A stretch of 64,000 bases of DNA from Thermohalobaculum sp039817245 (GTDB lineage: Bacteria > Pseudomonadota > Alphaproteobacteria > Rhodobacterales > Rhodobacteraceae): assembly GCA_039817245.1 (NCBI GenBank), contig JBCBWF010000001.1, positions 3,019 to 67,018 of the forward strand, given 5' to 3'. The position numbers and the translations under genes were made by a program. Positions 1 to 8,236 of this stretch are shown in pieces; position 1 is the stretch's first letter; each line of letters starts with the position of its first letter. The notes beneath the pieces are model-generated. The model was not told the DNA's origin. It made no database searches and saw nothing but the letters and a program-made list of their open reading frames with translations.

Positions 1-778
1 AGGGTCGGCGATCCCGCGGTGCTGCCCAGGTCTCCGGATCCACGATCATCGCTGCCACGGCCTCGGCCGCCGCCTCCAGGATCCGCTCCCCCTTCTCCGC
101 GCTCGCCCGCGTCGGGTTCCCCGAGATCCCGTTCGCCGTGATATGGGCAAAGCCCCGCCAGCGATGCGAGGCGTTGCCGGCGCGACGATAGGGCGCCAGC
201 CGCTCCGTCGCCAGCGCGCCCAGATCGCTCGCATCCACCAGATCCGGCTCCAGCGCCAGCATCATCGAGGTCTCCGCCTCGCCTGCATGCATGATCCCGC
301 CCTGGTCTTCCAGGAGCGGCGCGATCGCTGCCGCCCCTTCCTCGGCATAGGTGGTGGCCACGATGGTGGCGCCGAGCGCCTCGCTCAGCCGGTCCACCGC
401 CAGGTTCATGCTCGCAATGTTGCCGCCATGGCTGTTGGAGAGCACCAGTTCGGTGAAGCCGTGGCGCACCAGGCTGTGCAGCACGGACCGGAGCACGGCG
501 AAGAACGCATCGTGTTCGAGCGTCAGCGTGCCGCCGAACGGCATGTGGTGCTCCGAAAGCCCGTGCCAGATCACCGGCGTCACCACCACCTCCCGCGCAG
601 GCGCCGCCTTCCGCGCGGCGCGCACGGCCACCTCGTGGCCGATCCGCATATCGGTGTTCACCGGCAGATGCGGCCCGTGCTGTTCGATCGCGGCGACGGG
701 CACGATCACCACCGCCCCCCGCTCCGCCAGCGCGCGCAACTCATGCGCCTTCAGCTTCGCCCACTCGACCTCGCTCAC
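1..778 (-). CDS. creatininase-family amidohydrolase, 3' end beyond the window
   Basis: A 259-codon open frame starts at a GTG and continues through the left window edge without a stop. A GGGGAGGA ribosome-binding site lies just upstream of the start. The translation has creatininase-family landmarks: AAIEQHGPHLPVNTD near residues 28-42 (Glu, His and Asp metal ligands), SNSHGGN in the middle, and HAGEAETSMM later. Members hydrolyse cyclic or linear C-N bonds (creatinine, mycofactocin precursor, FAPy compounds); the substrate here cannot be read from sequence. The usual family length is about 240-270 residues, so only the last residues should be missing. It lies 65 bp downstream of an amidohydrolase on the same strand, which suggests co-transcription. 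Confidence 0.85.
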   Translation of the reverse strand, partial: MSEVEWAKLKAHELRALAERGAVVIVPVAAIEQHGPHLPVNTDMRIGHEVAVRAARKAAPAREVVVTPVIWHGLSEHHMPFGGTLTLEHDAFFAVLRSVLHSLVRHGFTELVLSNSHGGNIASMNLAVDRLSEALGATIVATTYAEEGAAAIAPLLEDQGGIMHAGEAETSMMLALEPDLVDASDLGALATERLAPYRRAGNASHRWRGFAHITANGISGNPTRASAEKGERILEAAAEAVAAMIVDPETWAAPRDRRP

Positions 779-843
779 GGCGTCCTCCCCATCATCGGAT
801 TTGCCGCGAGCCTAGCGCCGCGCCGGCCGGGGCGCCATGGCGC

Positions 844-2469
844 TCAGCGATGCCAGAGGGGCCGGCCGTCGAGCAGCGTCATGCTCACCCCCACGGCGCG
901 GATCTCGTCCTCCGGGCAGGTGAAATAGTCCCGGTCGAGCACCGCGATATCGGCGCGCTTGCCGGGCTCCAGCGACCCCTTCACCGCTTCCTCCCGGCCC
1001 GACCAGGCGCCGAGCGTGGTGTAGGCGTGGAGCGCCTCCATCCGGCTCACCGCCTCGGCCCGGTCGAGATCGCCCCCGCTGTCGGACTGGCGCGTCACCA
1101 TCGACCAGAGCGCCAGGAACGGGTTGGCCTGGCACACCATCGCATCCGAGTGACCGGGCGCCGGGATCCCCGCATCGATCAGGCTCCGATGGGGCCACAT
1201 GTGCCGCATCGCCGCCTGCCCGCGATTGGCCCGGTAGGCATCGCCGAGATCGTACATGAACCCGGTCGCCGAGCTGTCCACCGCGCCGAGCCGCGCCAGC
1301 CGCTCCCGGATCGCAGGGGTCACATAACAGCAATGCTCCACCCGCATCCGGTGATCCTCCACGGGGTGCGCGGCCAGGCACGCCTCGATCGCGTCGAGGG
1401 CGAAATCGATCCCCCGGTCGCCGACCCCCTCGATCATCACCTGCAGCCCGGCGGCATGCGCGGCCACTGCCCGCGCCGCCAGATCCTCCGCCTCGTAGAG
1501 CAGCATGCCGGTGTTCGGCACCGGCTCGCCGGGGATCGCGGCGCCCGAATAGGGCTCGTAATAGGCCGCTGTCCGCCCGGAGGTGGAACAGTCCGGGCAC
1601 CATTCCACCCCGATCACCCGCAGCATGTCGTCGCCGAAGCCCGAGCGGATCCCGGCGCGGATATAGGCCTCGACCAGCCCCTCCTCGCGCCCCGAGACGA
1701 TGATGCCCACCCGCATCGCCAGCCGGTCCTCCGCCTTCAGCCGCTGCAGCGCCTCGATCGAGCGCCGCCCGCAGAGCGAGTTGTAGACGCTGGTGACCCC
1801 GTAGCCGCGCCACTCCGCGAACACGCGCTCGAGCCCGTCCGCCAGCATCTCCGGCGTGTCGCCCGCATGGATGTGGCTGAGGAACACATGCGCCGCCGCC
1901 TCCCGGCAGAGCCCGGTGATCGCCCCGCTCGCCGGATCGCGGTCGAACTGGCCGAATGGCGGATCCGCCGGGTCCGTCCCCAAGCCCACCGCCGCGAAGG
2001 CCGCGCTGTTGGCGAGCCCGATATGCCCGTCCGTGCGCTGGATGTAGAGCGGCCGCCCCCCGGCCGCCGCATCCATCTCGGCAAGGCTCGGATAGCCGCC
2101 GGATTTCACATCGTCGAACCGGTAGCACACGATCCAGTCCCCCGGCCCGCGACCGGCCGCCAGCGCCGCGACCCGCTCCAGCAGCGCCGCGCGCGAGGCC
2201 ACCCGGTCCGGGCTCACCGCCTCCCAGGTCGCCAGCCGCGCGGCATAGCTGTCGGGATGCGCATGGCTGTCCACGATGCCGGGGATCGCCGTCGCCCCCT
2301 CCAGCGCGATCTTCTCGGTGCCCGGCCGCGCCAGCGCCTCGATCTCCGCATCCCCGCCGGTCGCCACGATCCGCCCGTCCGCCACCGCCAGCGCCGAGAC
2401 AAAGCGGTTATCGGCATCCATCGTGGCGATGCGGCCGCCGGTCAGGATCAGATCTGGCGCGAGGCTCAT
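844..2469 (-). CDS. YtcJ-like metal-dependent amidohydrolase (amidohydrolase_3)
   Basis: The product has 541 residues. It begins with the small beta-sandwich segment typical of amidohydrolases, then carries the metal-binding DSHAHPD (His69, His71) on the first barrel strand and a late PGHSDAMV segment. The C-terminus returns to the beta-sandwich (EPGKRADIAVLD). The ATG at 2469 is chosen because AAGGAG sits 6 bases upstream; a longer frame exists but has no site. No signal peptide is visible, so it should be cytoplasmic. Family members hydrolyse amides, ureas or enol esters of unknown nature. It is divergent from the isochorismatase-fold gene at 2546, with 76 bp between the two starts. Confidence 0.88.
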   Translation of the reverse strand: MSLAPDLILTGGRIATMDADNRFVSALAVADGRIVATGGDAEIEALARPGTEKIALEGATAIPGIVDSHAHPDSYAARLATWEAVSPDRVASRAALLERVAALAAGRGPGDWIVCYRFDDVKSGGYPSLAEMDAAAGGRPLYIQRTDGHIGLANSAAFAAVGLGTDPADPPFGQFDRDPASGAITGLCREAAAHVFLSHIHAGDTPEMLADGLERVFAEWRGYGVTSVYNSLCGRRSIEALQRLKAEDRLAMRVGIIVSGREEGLVEAYIRAGIRSGFGDDMLRVIGVEWCPDCSTSGRTAAYYEPYSGAAIPGEPVPNTGMLLYEAEDLAARAVAAHAAGLQVMIEGVGDRGIDFALDAIEACLAAHPVEDHRMRVEHCCYVTPAIRERLARLGAVDSSATGFMYDLGDAYRANRGQAAMRHMWPHRSLIDAGIPAPGHSDAMVCQANPFLALWSMVTRQSDSGGDLDRAEAVSRMEALHAYTTLGAWSGREEAVKGSLEPGKRADIAVLDRDYFTCPEDEIRAVGVSMTLLDGRPLWHR

Positions 2470-2545
2470 GGCGTTCTCCTTGCAAGCGAGAATGGACAGG
2501 ACGGGCGAAGCGGTGTGAGGGTAGACCACCCGCAGGAGAGCCGAA

Positions 2546-3247
2546 ATGCCCCCCGCTGCCACCCCCGCCTTCGAAGTCCCCGCCGACCCCTATCCGTGGC
2601 CCATCGAGCCGCTCGCACCTCACCAGGCCGCGCTCATTGTCATCGACATGCAGCGCGACTTCTGCGCGGCGGAGGGCTATGTGGCTCAGCTCGGCGAGGA
2701 TATCGCGCCCCTCGCCGCCGCCATCGGCCCCACGCAGCGCTGCCTCGCCGCCGCGCGCGCCACGGGCCTGCGTGTCCTCTACACCCGTCAGGGCTACCGC
2801 CCCGATCTCGCCGACATGCCCGCCTGGCGCCGTCTAAAGGCCGAGCGCCACGGCACCGTCGTGGGCCGCGAAGGCCCCCTCGGCCGCGTCCTCATCCGCG
2901 GCGAGCCGGGCTTTCAGATCCTGCCCGAGCTTGCGCCCCAGCCGGGCGAGCCCGTGATCGACAAGACCGCCAATGGCGCCTTCACCGGGACCGATCTCGA
3001 CACCGTGTTGCGCGCTGCCGGCATCCGCGCGCTCGCCTTCGCCGGCGTCACCATCGATGTCTGCGTGCACACCACGCTGCGCGAGGCCAATGACCGCGGC
3101 TACCAGTGCCTGCTCCTCTCGGATGCCTGCGGCGCCATCGAGCAGGGCCTGCATGACTGGGCGATCCGCTCGGTGACCATAGAGGGCGGGGTCTTCGGCT
3201 CCGTCGCCGATACCGCCGCCTTCGAGGAGGGATTGAGACCGCGATGA
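2546..3247 (+). CDS. isochorismatase-fold cysteine amidohydrolase
   Basis: The product has 233 residues and the complete Asp-Lys-Cys triad of cysteine hydrolases: IVIDMQRDFC (Asp34), VIDKTANGAF (Lys140) and VTIDVCVHTT (Cys173), with the cis-peptide Gly-Val-Thr before the cysteine. The N-terminal extension of about 27 residues and the FEVPADPYPWP opening resemble biuret hydrolase, peroxyureidoacrylate amidase RutB and N-carbamoylsarcosine amidase rather than short nicotinamidases. It probably hydrolyses a carbamoyl or ureido amide to ammonia and carbon dioxide; the substrate is inferred only. CAGGAGAG precedes the ATG. Its stop overlaps the next start (ATGA), so the two are translationally coupled. 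Confidence 0.85.
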   Translation: MPPAATPAFEVPADPYPWPIEPLAPHQAALIVIDMQRDFCAAEGYVAQLGEDIAPLAAAIGPTQRCLAAARATGLRVLYTRQGYRPDLADMPAWRRLKAERHGTVVGREGPLGRVLIRGEPGFQILPELAPQPGEPVIDKTANGAFTGTDLDTVLRAAGIRALAFAGVTIDVCVHTTLREANDRGYQCLLLSDACGAIEQGLHDWAIRSVTIEGGVFGSVADTAAFEEGLRPR

Positions 3248-4074
3248 CCGACAACCCGGACAACAGCCCTGCCCCCTTCGCGCCAATGGCCGACACCGCC
3301 GGCCCCCTTCGCCCCGCCGATCCCTGGTTCGCCATCGAATGGCAGCCGCACGGTATCCTGCGGATCTGGGAGCCGCATGTCTCGCGGCTGCTGCGCGCCA
3401 ACATGTTCCTCGTGCGCGGCGCCGAGCGCGACCTGCTGGTCGATGCGGGCATGGGTGTCGCCAGCCTCCGCCGCTTTCTCCAGCCCTATCTCGAGCGGCC
3501 CGTCATGCTCCTGCTGACCCATGCGCATGTGGACCATGTCGGCTCGGCCGCCGAGTTCCAGGGCACGATCCTGATGCACGGCGCCGAGGCGGATCTGCTC
3601 GGCACCCCGTCACCGGACTGGTCGCTGAGCTACGACGACTACCCGCCCGAGAAACGCGCGGGCCTCGCCGCCGCCGGCTTCGACACCCGCGGCCATGTGA
3701 TCGCCGCGAGCCCGCATGCCGGCTTCGACCCCGCTGCATGGTCGATCGCACCGGCGCGCGCCACCGAGATCGTGTCCGATGGCGACGTGATCGATCTCGG
3801 CAACCGGCGCTTCGAGGTGCTGCACCTGCCCGGCCACAGTCCCGGCTCCATCGGTCTATGGGAGGCGGAGACGGCCACGCTGATCGGTGGAGACGCGATC
3901 TATGACGGGCTGATCATCGACACGCTGCCCGAAAGCGACCCCGCCGCCTATCGCGAGACGATGCATCGCCTGGGCAGGCTCGGTGCTTCGATTGTGCATG
4001 GCGGTCACCGGGAGAGCTTCGGCGCCCAGAAGCTCGCCGTAATCGCCGAGGGGTACCTCGCGTCGAAAGCCTGA
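3244..4074 (+). CDS. metallo-beta-lactamase-fold hydrolase
   Basis: The product has 276 residues. The dinuclear zinc motif LTHAHVDHVG is at residues 91-100 (His93, His95, Asp97, His98), followed by LPGHSPGSIGLW and the distal GGDAIYDG and VHGGHRESF segments. These are the five metal sites of glyoxalase II and lactonase-like enzymes. No signal peptide is present, so it should be cytoplasmic. It overlaps the preceding amidohydrolase by four bases and probably acts in the same pathway, perhaps opening a ring or hydrolysing a thioester; that role is inference from position. Confidence 0.85.
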   Translation: MTDNPDNSPAPFAPMADTAGPLRPADPWFAIEWQPHGILRIWEPHVSRLLRANMFLVRGAERDLLVDAGMGVASLRRFLQPYLERPVMLLLTHAHVDHVGSAAEFQGTILMHGAEADLLGTPSPDWSLSYDDYPPEKRAGLAAAGFDTRGHVIAASPHAGFDPAAWSIAPARATEIVSDGDVIDLGNRRFEVLHLPGHSPGSIGLWEAETATLIGGDAIYDGLIIDTLPESDPAAYRETMHRLGRLGASIVHGGHRESFGAQKLAVIAEGYLASKA

Positions 4075-4205
4075 CGCATGGGCAGAGCCTGCCCGAAAAT
4101 TGCGCAACGGAGCATCATCGCCCCGATCTCTGATTGATGCTTGCGCTGAGCGCTGCTCTATGGCCAGAATTCAGGCGATGGCTGAGGCAGCGTACAACCG
4201 TGACC

Positions 4206-5315
4206 ATGCGTGACACCGGAGGCGCCGCCGTCTCTCACGCGCTCTCGCTGCGCGGCCTCTCCAAGCACTACGGCACGCTCGCAGCCGTGGACAACATCGA
4301 CCTTGAAATCGCCCGCGGCCAGTTCCTGACCATCCTCGGCCCCTCGGGCGGAGGGAAGACGACGGTGCTGATGGCGATTGCCGGCTTCGTCGAACCTTCC
4401 GCCGGGCAGATCCTCCTGGACGGGGACGACATCACCGGGCTGCCGCCGGACAAGCGCAAATTCGGCATGGTTTTCCAAGGCTATGCGCTCTTTCCTCACA
4501 TGACGGTTGCGGACAATCTGTGGTTCCCGCTGCGTGTCCGCGGGGTTTCGCGCGCCGCCGCGAAGCCCAAGGTGGAGGCCGCGCTCGAGCTCGTGCAGAT
4601 GGGCCATCTCGGCCGGCGCTATCCCACCCAACTCTCCGGCGGCCAGCAGCAGCGCGTCGCGCTCGCCCGCGCGCTCGTCTTCGAGCCAGACCTGCTGCTG
4701 CTCGACGAACCGCTCTCAGCCCTCGACAAGAAGCTTCGCTCAGACCTCCAGTGGGAACTGAAGTCTCTCCACCAACGCCTTGGGACAACGTTTATTTATG
4801 TCACCCACGATCAGGACGAAGCGCTCTCGATGTCCGACGAGATCGTCATCATGCGCCAAGGCCGGATCGAGCAGCAAGGCCAACCCGGCGCCCTTTATGA
4901 ACGGCCCGCAACCCGCTTTGTCGCGGACTTCCTCGGCAAGTCGAACTTCATCGAGGGCCGCGCACAGGAGGCCAACGGCGGCCGCCTCGCCTATGAGGCC
5001 GGCGGCCTCAGCCTCCTGCAGGAGACCGCAGAACGCCCCGCCACGGGCGCGTCCGTCACCGTCGCCCTTCGCCCCGAGAAGATCGTCATCGCGCCCGGGG
5101 ACGCCCCTCCCGCGGTCGAGAACCGCGTCGAGGGCCGCATCACGGCGGTGAACTACTACGGCGCCAGCTTCCAGTTCCGCGTGGCCACCGAGGCGCTCGG
5201 CGACCTGCTCGTGGCCGCCCCCGCCTGGACCTGCCAGGTGGCGCAGGAGCCGGGCACGCCCGTCTGGCTCGGCTGGCCGCCGGGCGCCTCCGTCCTGGTG
5301 CGCGATACCGGCTGA
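4206..5315 (+). CDS. ABC transporter ATP-binding protein, spermidine/putrescine (PotA) type
   Basis: The ATPase subunit, 369 residues from the ATG at 4206, has Walker A GPSGGGKTT, signature LSGGQQQRVALARAL, Walker B LLLLDEPLSALD and the switch histidine in YVTHDQDEA. A C-terminal TOBE domain spans about residues 280-365. A GTG two codons earlier and an ATG at 4134 are possible starts in the same frame; only a weak GAGG lies nearby. It heads a + strand operon with a binding protein and two permeases directly downstream, which together form a complete importer of the PotABCD type. The cargo is probably a polyamine-like or guanidino cation, judged from the enzymes that follow. Confidence 0.92.
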   Translation: MRDTGGAAVSHALSLRGLSKHYGTLAAVDNIDLEIARGQFLTILGPSGGGKTTVLMAIAGFVEPSAGQILLDGDDITGLPPDKRKFGMVFQGYALFPHMTVADNLWFPLRVRGVSRAAAKPKVEAALELVQMGHLGRRYPTQLSGGQQQRVALARALVFEPDLLLLDEPLSALDKKLRSDLQWELKSLHQRLGTTFIYVTHDQDEALSMSDEIVIMRQGRIEQQGQPGALYERPATRFVADFLGKSNFIEGRAQEANGGRLAYEAGGLSLLQETAERPATGASVTVALRPEKIVIAPGDAPPAVENRVEGRITAVNYYGASFQFRVATEALGDLLVAAPAWTCQVAQEPGTPVWLGWPPGASVLVRDTG

Positions 5316-5373
5316 TCCGCACCGCACCCGAAGCGCCCGGGCGAGCGGGCGCACAACAACAGGGAGACGACCA

Positions 5374-6561
5374 ATGAGCATCCTCAAGACCGCGTATGAG
5401 AAGGACCTCTACCCCGAGATCGAGGACGCCGGCGACAGCGATTTCGCACGCGACTGCGTGGAGATCGCCGCGACCCGGCTCGCCCGCGGGGAGATCGACC
5501 GGCGCACCTTCCTCACGGCGCTCACGGCGCTCGGCGCGCTCTCCGCCGCGGGCATCGGCGGGGGCGCGAAAGCGGCCGAGGGTGAGATCGTGGTCGTCAA
5601 CTGGGGCGGCCCGGCGGTCGACGCCTACTACAACGCCTTCGGGGTGCCCTTCGAGGGCGCGAGCGGGCTCAAGGTGGTGATCGATGGCACCGGCCCCCTG
5701 CTCTCCAAGATCCGCGCCATGGTGGAATCCGGCGCCGTCACCTGGGATGTGTGCGACACGGGCGCCGCGACGACGCTGGTGCTCGAGAAAGCCGGCGTGA
5801 TCCAGGCGATCGACTATGCGGTTGTCGACAAGACCAAGGTGGTGAAGGACTACGCCTATGACTACGGCGTCGCCAACTACCTCTTCAGCTACATCCTCGC
5901 CTACAACAAGGCGAAGCTGGAGACAGCGCCGGCGAGCTGGGCCGACTTCTGGGACACCTCGAAGATCCCGGGCATGCGCACCCTCCGCAAGCAGCCCAAC
6001 GGCATGATCGAAGCGGCGATGTTCGCGGCCGGCAAATCGAAGGACGAGATCTACCCGATCGATCTCGACCTCGCGATGGAGAAGCTGAAGGAGATCCGCG
6101 ACGACGTGATCGTCTGGGGGTCGGGCTCGCAGTCCCAGGAGTTGTTCCGCACCGGCGAGGTCGTGATGGGCAACATCTGGCACACCCGCGCCAACCTGCT
6201 GAACCGCGACATGAGCGGCGACGTGGTCTGGACCTGGAACGAGGGCATCGCCACCGCGGGCATGTGGAACGTGCCGAATGGCAACCCGGCCGGCACGGAG
6301 GCCGCCATGGCCTTCATCGCCTCCTCGCAGGACCCCGAGCAGCAGGTGGCACTCTTCGCCGCCATGGGCAACGGGCCGGCCAACCCGGCTGCCGCGCCGC
6401 TGGTGCCGGCCGACCGCCAGTTCGCCGATCCGGGCCAGCCGGGCAACTGGGCACTGCAGGTCAAGCAGGATGCGCGCTGGTATCAGGCGGAGAGCGGCAA
6501 GGGCGATCTCACCAACGACGCGCTCGCGCGGGAGCTCTATCTCGACGTGATGTCCGGCTGA
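5374..6561 (+). CDS. periplasmic solute-binding protein of PotD type with internal Tat signal
   Basis: The product has 395 residues and belongs to the extracellular solute-binding family of spermidine/putrescine importers (IVVVNWGGPAVDAYY, then the NPNG/TEAAMAF region). The N-terminus is odd. A hydrophilic stretch of about 42 residues precedes a twin-arginine motif, DRRTFLTAL, the hydrophobic segment LTALGALSAAGIGGG and an AKA cleavage site near residue 68. GGGAGA lies 6 bases before the ATG at 5374, supporting this start rather than one nearer the twin arginine. It supplies ligand specificity to the importer encoded by its neighbours. Confidence 0.9.
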   Translation: MSILKTAYEKDLYPEIEDAGDSDFARDCVEIAATRLARGEIDRRTFLTALTALGALSAAGIGGGAKAAEGEIVVVNWGGPAVDAYYNAFGVPFEGASGLKVVIDGTGPLLSKIRAMVESGAVTWDVCDTGAATTLVLEKAGVIQAIDYAVVDKTKVVKDYAYDYGVANYLFSYILAYNKAKLETAPASWADFWDTSKIPGMRTLRKQPNGMIEAAMFAAGKSKDEIYPIDLDLAMEKLKEIRDDVIVWGSGSQSQELFRTGEVVMGNIWHTRANLLNRDMSGDVVWTWNEGIATAGMWNVPNGNPAGTEAAMAFIASSQDPEQQVALFAAMGNGPANPAAAPLVPADRQFADPGQPGNWALQVKQDARWYQAESGKGDLTNDALARELYLDVMSG

Positions 6562-6580
6562 GCCGCCGGCGGCCTGCGAG

Positions 6581-7417
6581 ATGACGGGAACGCTCCGGCT
6601 CAACTACTGGCTGCTGATCGCCCCGGCGCTCGGCGTGATGCTCGTGTTCTACGTCTTCCCGCTGGTCCAGGTGCTCTGGATGAGCGTCACCGAGCCCTAT
6701 CCGGGGCTGCAGAACTACGAGCGGCTGATGGAGCGGCGCACGCTCCATCGCATCTGGTGGACCACGCTGGAGATCTGCGTGCTGACCACCGCCATCACCG
6801 TGGTACTCGGCTATGTCGTGGCCTATGCGATGGTGATGGTCGGCGAGGGGCAGCGCACGGGCATGATGTTCTGCCTCCTGCTCTCGCTCTGGCTGAGCGT
6901 GCTGGTGCGCGCCTTCGCCTGGGTCATGCTGCTCCGGAGCGAGGGGCTCGTGAACCAGGGGCTTGTGGCGACCGGCATCGTCGACGAACCCCTGAGGCTG
7001 GTGCGCAACCAGTTCGGGGTGATCGTCGGCATGGTGCATTTCATGCTGCCGCTCGCCACACTGCCGATCTACTCGAACATGTCCGGCATCGAGGCACGGC
7101 TCGTCTCGGCGGCACGCGGGCTCGGCGCCTCGCCGGCGCAGGCCTTCTGGCATGTGTTCCTGCCGCTCTCCAAGCCTGGGATCATCGCGGCGACGATCCT
7201 GGTCTTCGTCTTCTCGCTCGGCTTCTTCATCACACCCGCGCTCCTCGGCGGGGGCAAGGTGGTGATGATCTCGGAGTATATCCGCGTGAGCTTCGAGGAG
7301 ACTTTGCGCTGGGGCGAGGCGACGATGCTCTCCACCGTGCTCCTCTTCGCGGTGCTTCTGGCGCTGGGGCTGGTGGCGCGGTTCGTCGATCTCCGCCAGG
7401 TTTTCGGTGCGCGATGA
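6581..7417 (+). CDS. ABC transporter permease, PotB type
   Basis: An inner-membrane permease of 278 residues with six predicted helices. It carries the EAA-type cytoplasmic loop that contacts the ATPase (EARLVSAARGLGASPAQAFWHVFLPLSKPG, about residues 168-197). It starts 20 bp after the binding-protein gene and its stop overlaps the start of the second permease (ATGA at 7414), the usual arrangement for a permease pair. The ribosome-binding site is weak, so coupling from the upstream gene is likely. Confidence 0.9.
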   Translation: MTGTLRLNYWLLIAPALGVMLVFYVFPLVQVLWMSVTEPYPGLQNYERLMERRTLHRIWWTTLEICVLTTAITVVLGYVVAYAMVMVGEGQRTGMMFCLLLSLWLSVLVRAFAWVMLLRSEGLVNQGLVATGIVDEPLRLVRNQFGVIVGMVHFMLPLATLPIYSNMSGIEARLVSAARGLGASPAQAFWHVFLPLSKPGIIAATILVFVFSLGFFITPALLGGGKVVMISEYIRVSFEETLRWGEATMLSTVLLFAVLLALGLVARFVDLRQVFGAR

Positions 7418-8232
7418 AGGATCCGCGCGTCCGCTTCGGCCGGTATTTCGCGCTCGGGCTCGCCTGGACGGTGCTGGGCTTTCTCGTGCTGCCGATGATC
7501 ATCGTGGTGCCGGTCTCGCTGACGGACCAGTACTACCTGTCGCTGCCGCAGGAGCGCCTTTCGCTCGAGCACTACCGGGCCTTCTTCGAGAAGGAGATCT
7601 GGATCTCCGCGACGATCGACAGCCTGGTCATCGCCGTCGCGGCCACGATCCTCGCGGTGCTGCTCGGCACGCTCTGCGCGATCGGCTGCTGGCGGCTTGC
7701 CTCGGGTGCCGCGGAGGCGGTGCGGATCTTCATGCTGACGCCGATCATCGTGCCGGTGATCGTGCAGGCGCTGGCGATCTATCGGTTCTGGATCGATCTC
7801 GGGCTGATCGACACCTATCTGGGCGCGATCATCGCGCATACGCTGATCGCGATCCCTTACGTCGTGATCACTGTCTCGGCCGCGCTCTCGAACTTCGACC
7901 CGCGCATCGAGCAGGCTGCGCGCAATCTCGGGGCCAACACCTCGCAGACCGTGCGCCTCGTCATCCTGCCCTCGATCATGCCGGGGGTGCTCTCCGGCGC
8001 GCTCTTCGCCTTCACGATCTCCTTCGACGAGATCGTGATGATGCTCTTCATCACCAGCCGGGCCGTCTACACGCTGCCCAAGCGCATCTGGAACGGCATT
8101 CAGGACCATCTCGATCCCACGATCGCGGCAGTGGCGACGATGCTGATGGTGCTGACGGCGCTGCTCCTGCTGATCGAGCTCTGGACAAGGCGGCGCCGGC
8201 GCGCCCGGCTCGCGGCCATCGCGGAGGAATGA
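7414..8232 (+). CDS. ABC transporter permease, PotC type
   Basis: The second inner-membrane permease has 272 residues, six predicted helices and an EAA loop (IEQAARNLGANTSQTVRLVILPSIMPG). The start at 7414 overlaps the stop of the first permease, which is why it is preferred over a much longer upstream extension in the same frame that overlaps the first permease. With the genes at 4206, 5374 and 6581 it completes one importer. The catabolic genes begin only 4 bp downstream, so the uptake and degradation genes form one transcription unit. Confidence 0.9.
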   Translation: MKDPRVRFGRYFALGLAWTVLGFLVLPMIIVVPVSLTDQYYLSLPQERLSLEHYRAFFEKEIWISATIDSLVIAVAATILAVLLGTLCAIGCWRLASGAAEAVRIFMLTPIIVPVIVQALAIYRFWIDLGLIDTYLGAIIAHTLIAIPYVVITVSAALSNFDPRIEQAARNLGANTSQTVRLVILPSIMPGVLSGALFAFTISFDEIVMMLFITSRAVYTLPKRIWNGIQDHLDPTIAAVATMLMVLTALLLLIELWTRRRRRARLAAIAEE

Positions 8233-8236
8233 GCCC

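Noticed and set aside
850..3093. A 747-codon + strand open frame across the amidohydrolase and isochorismatase region
   Set aside because: It is rich in Arg, His and Pro with no family motifs and lies opposite a clear amidohydrolase gene; long antisense frames are common at this GC content.
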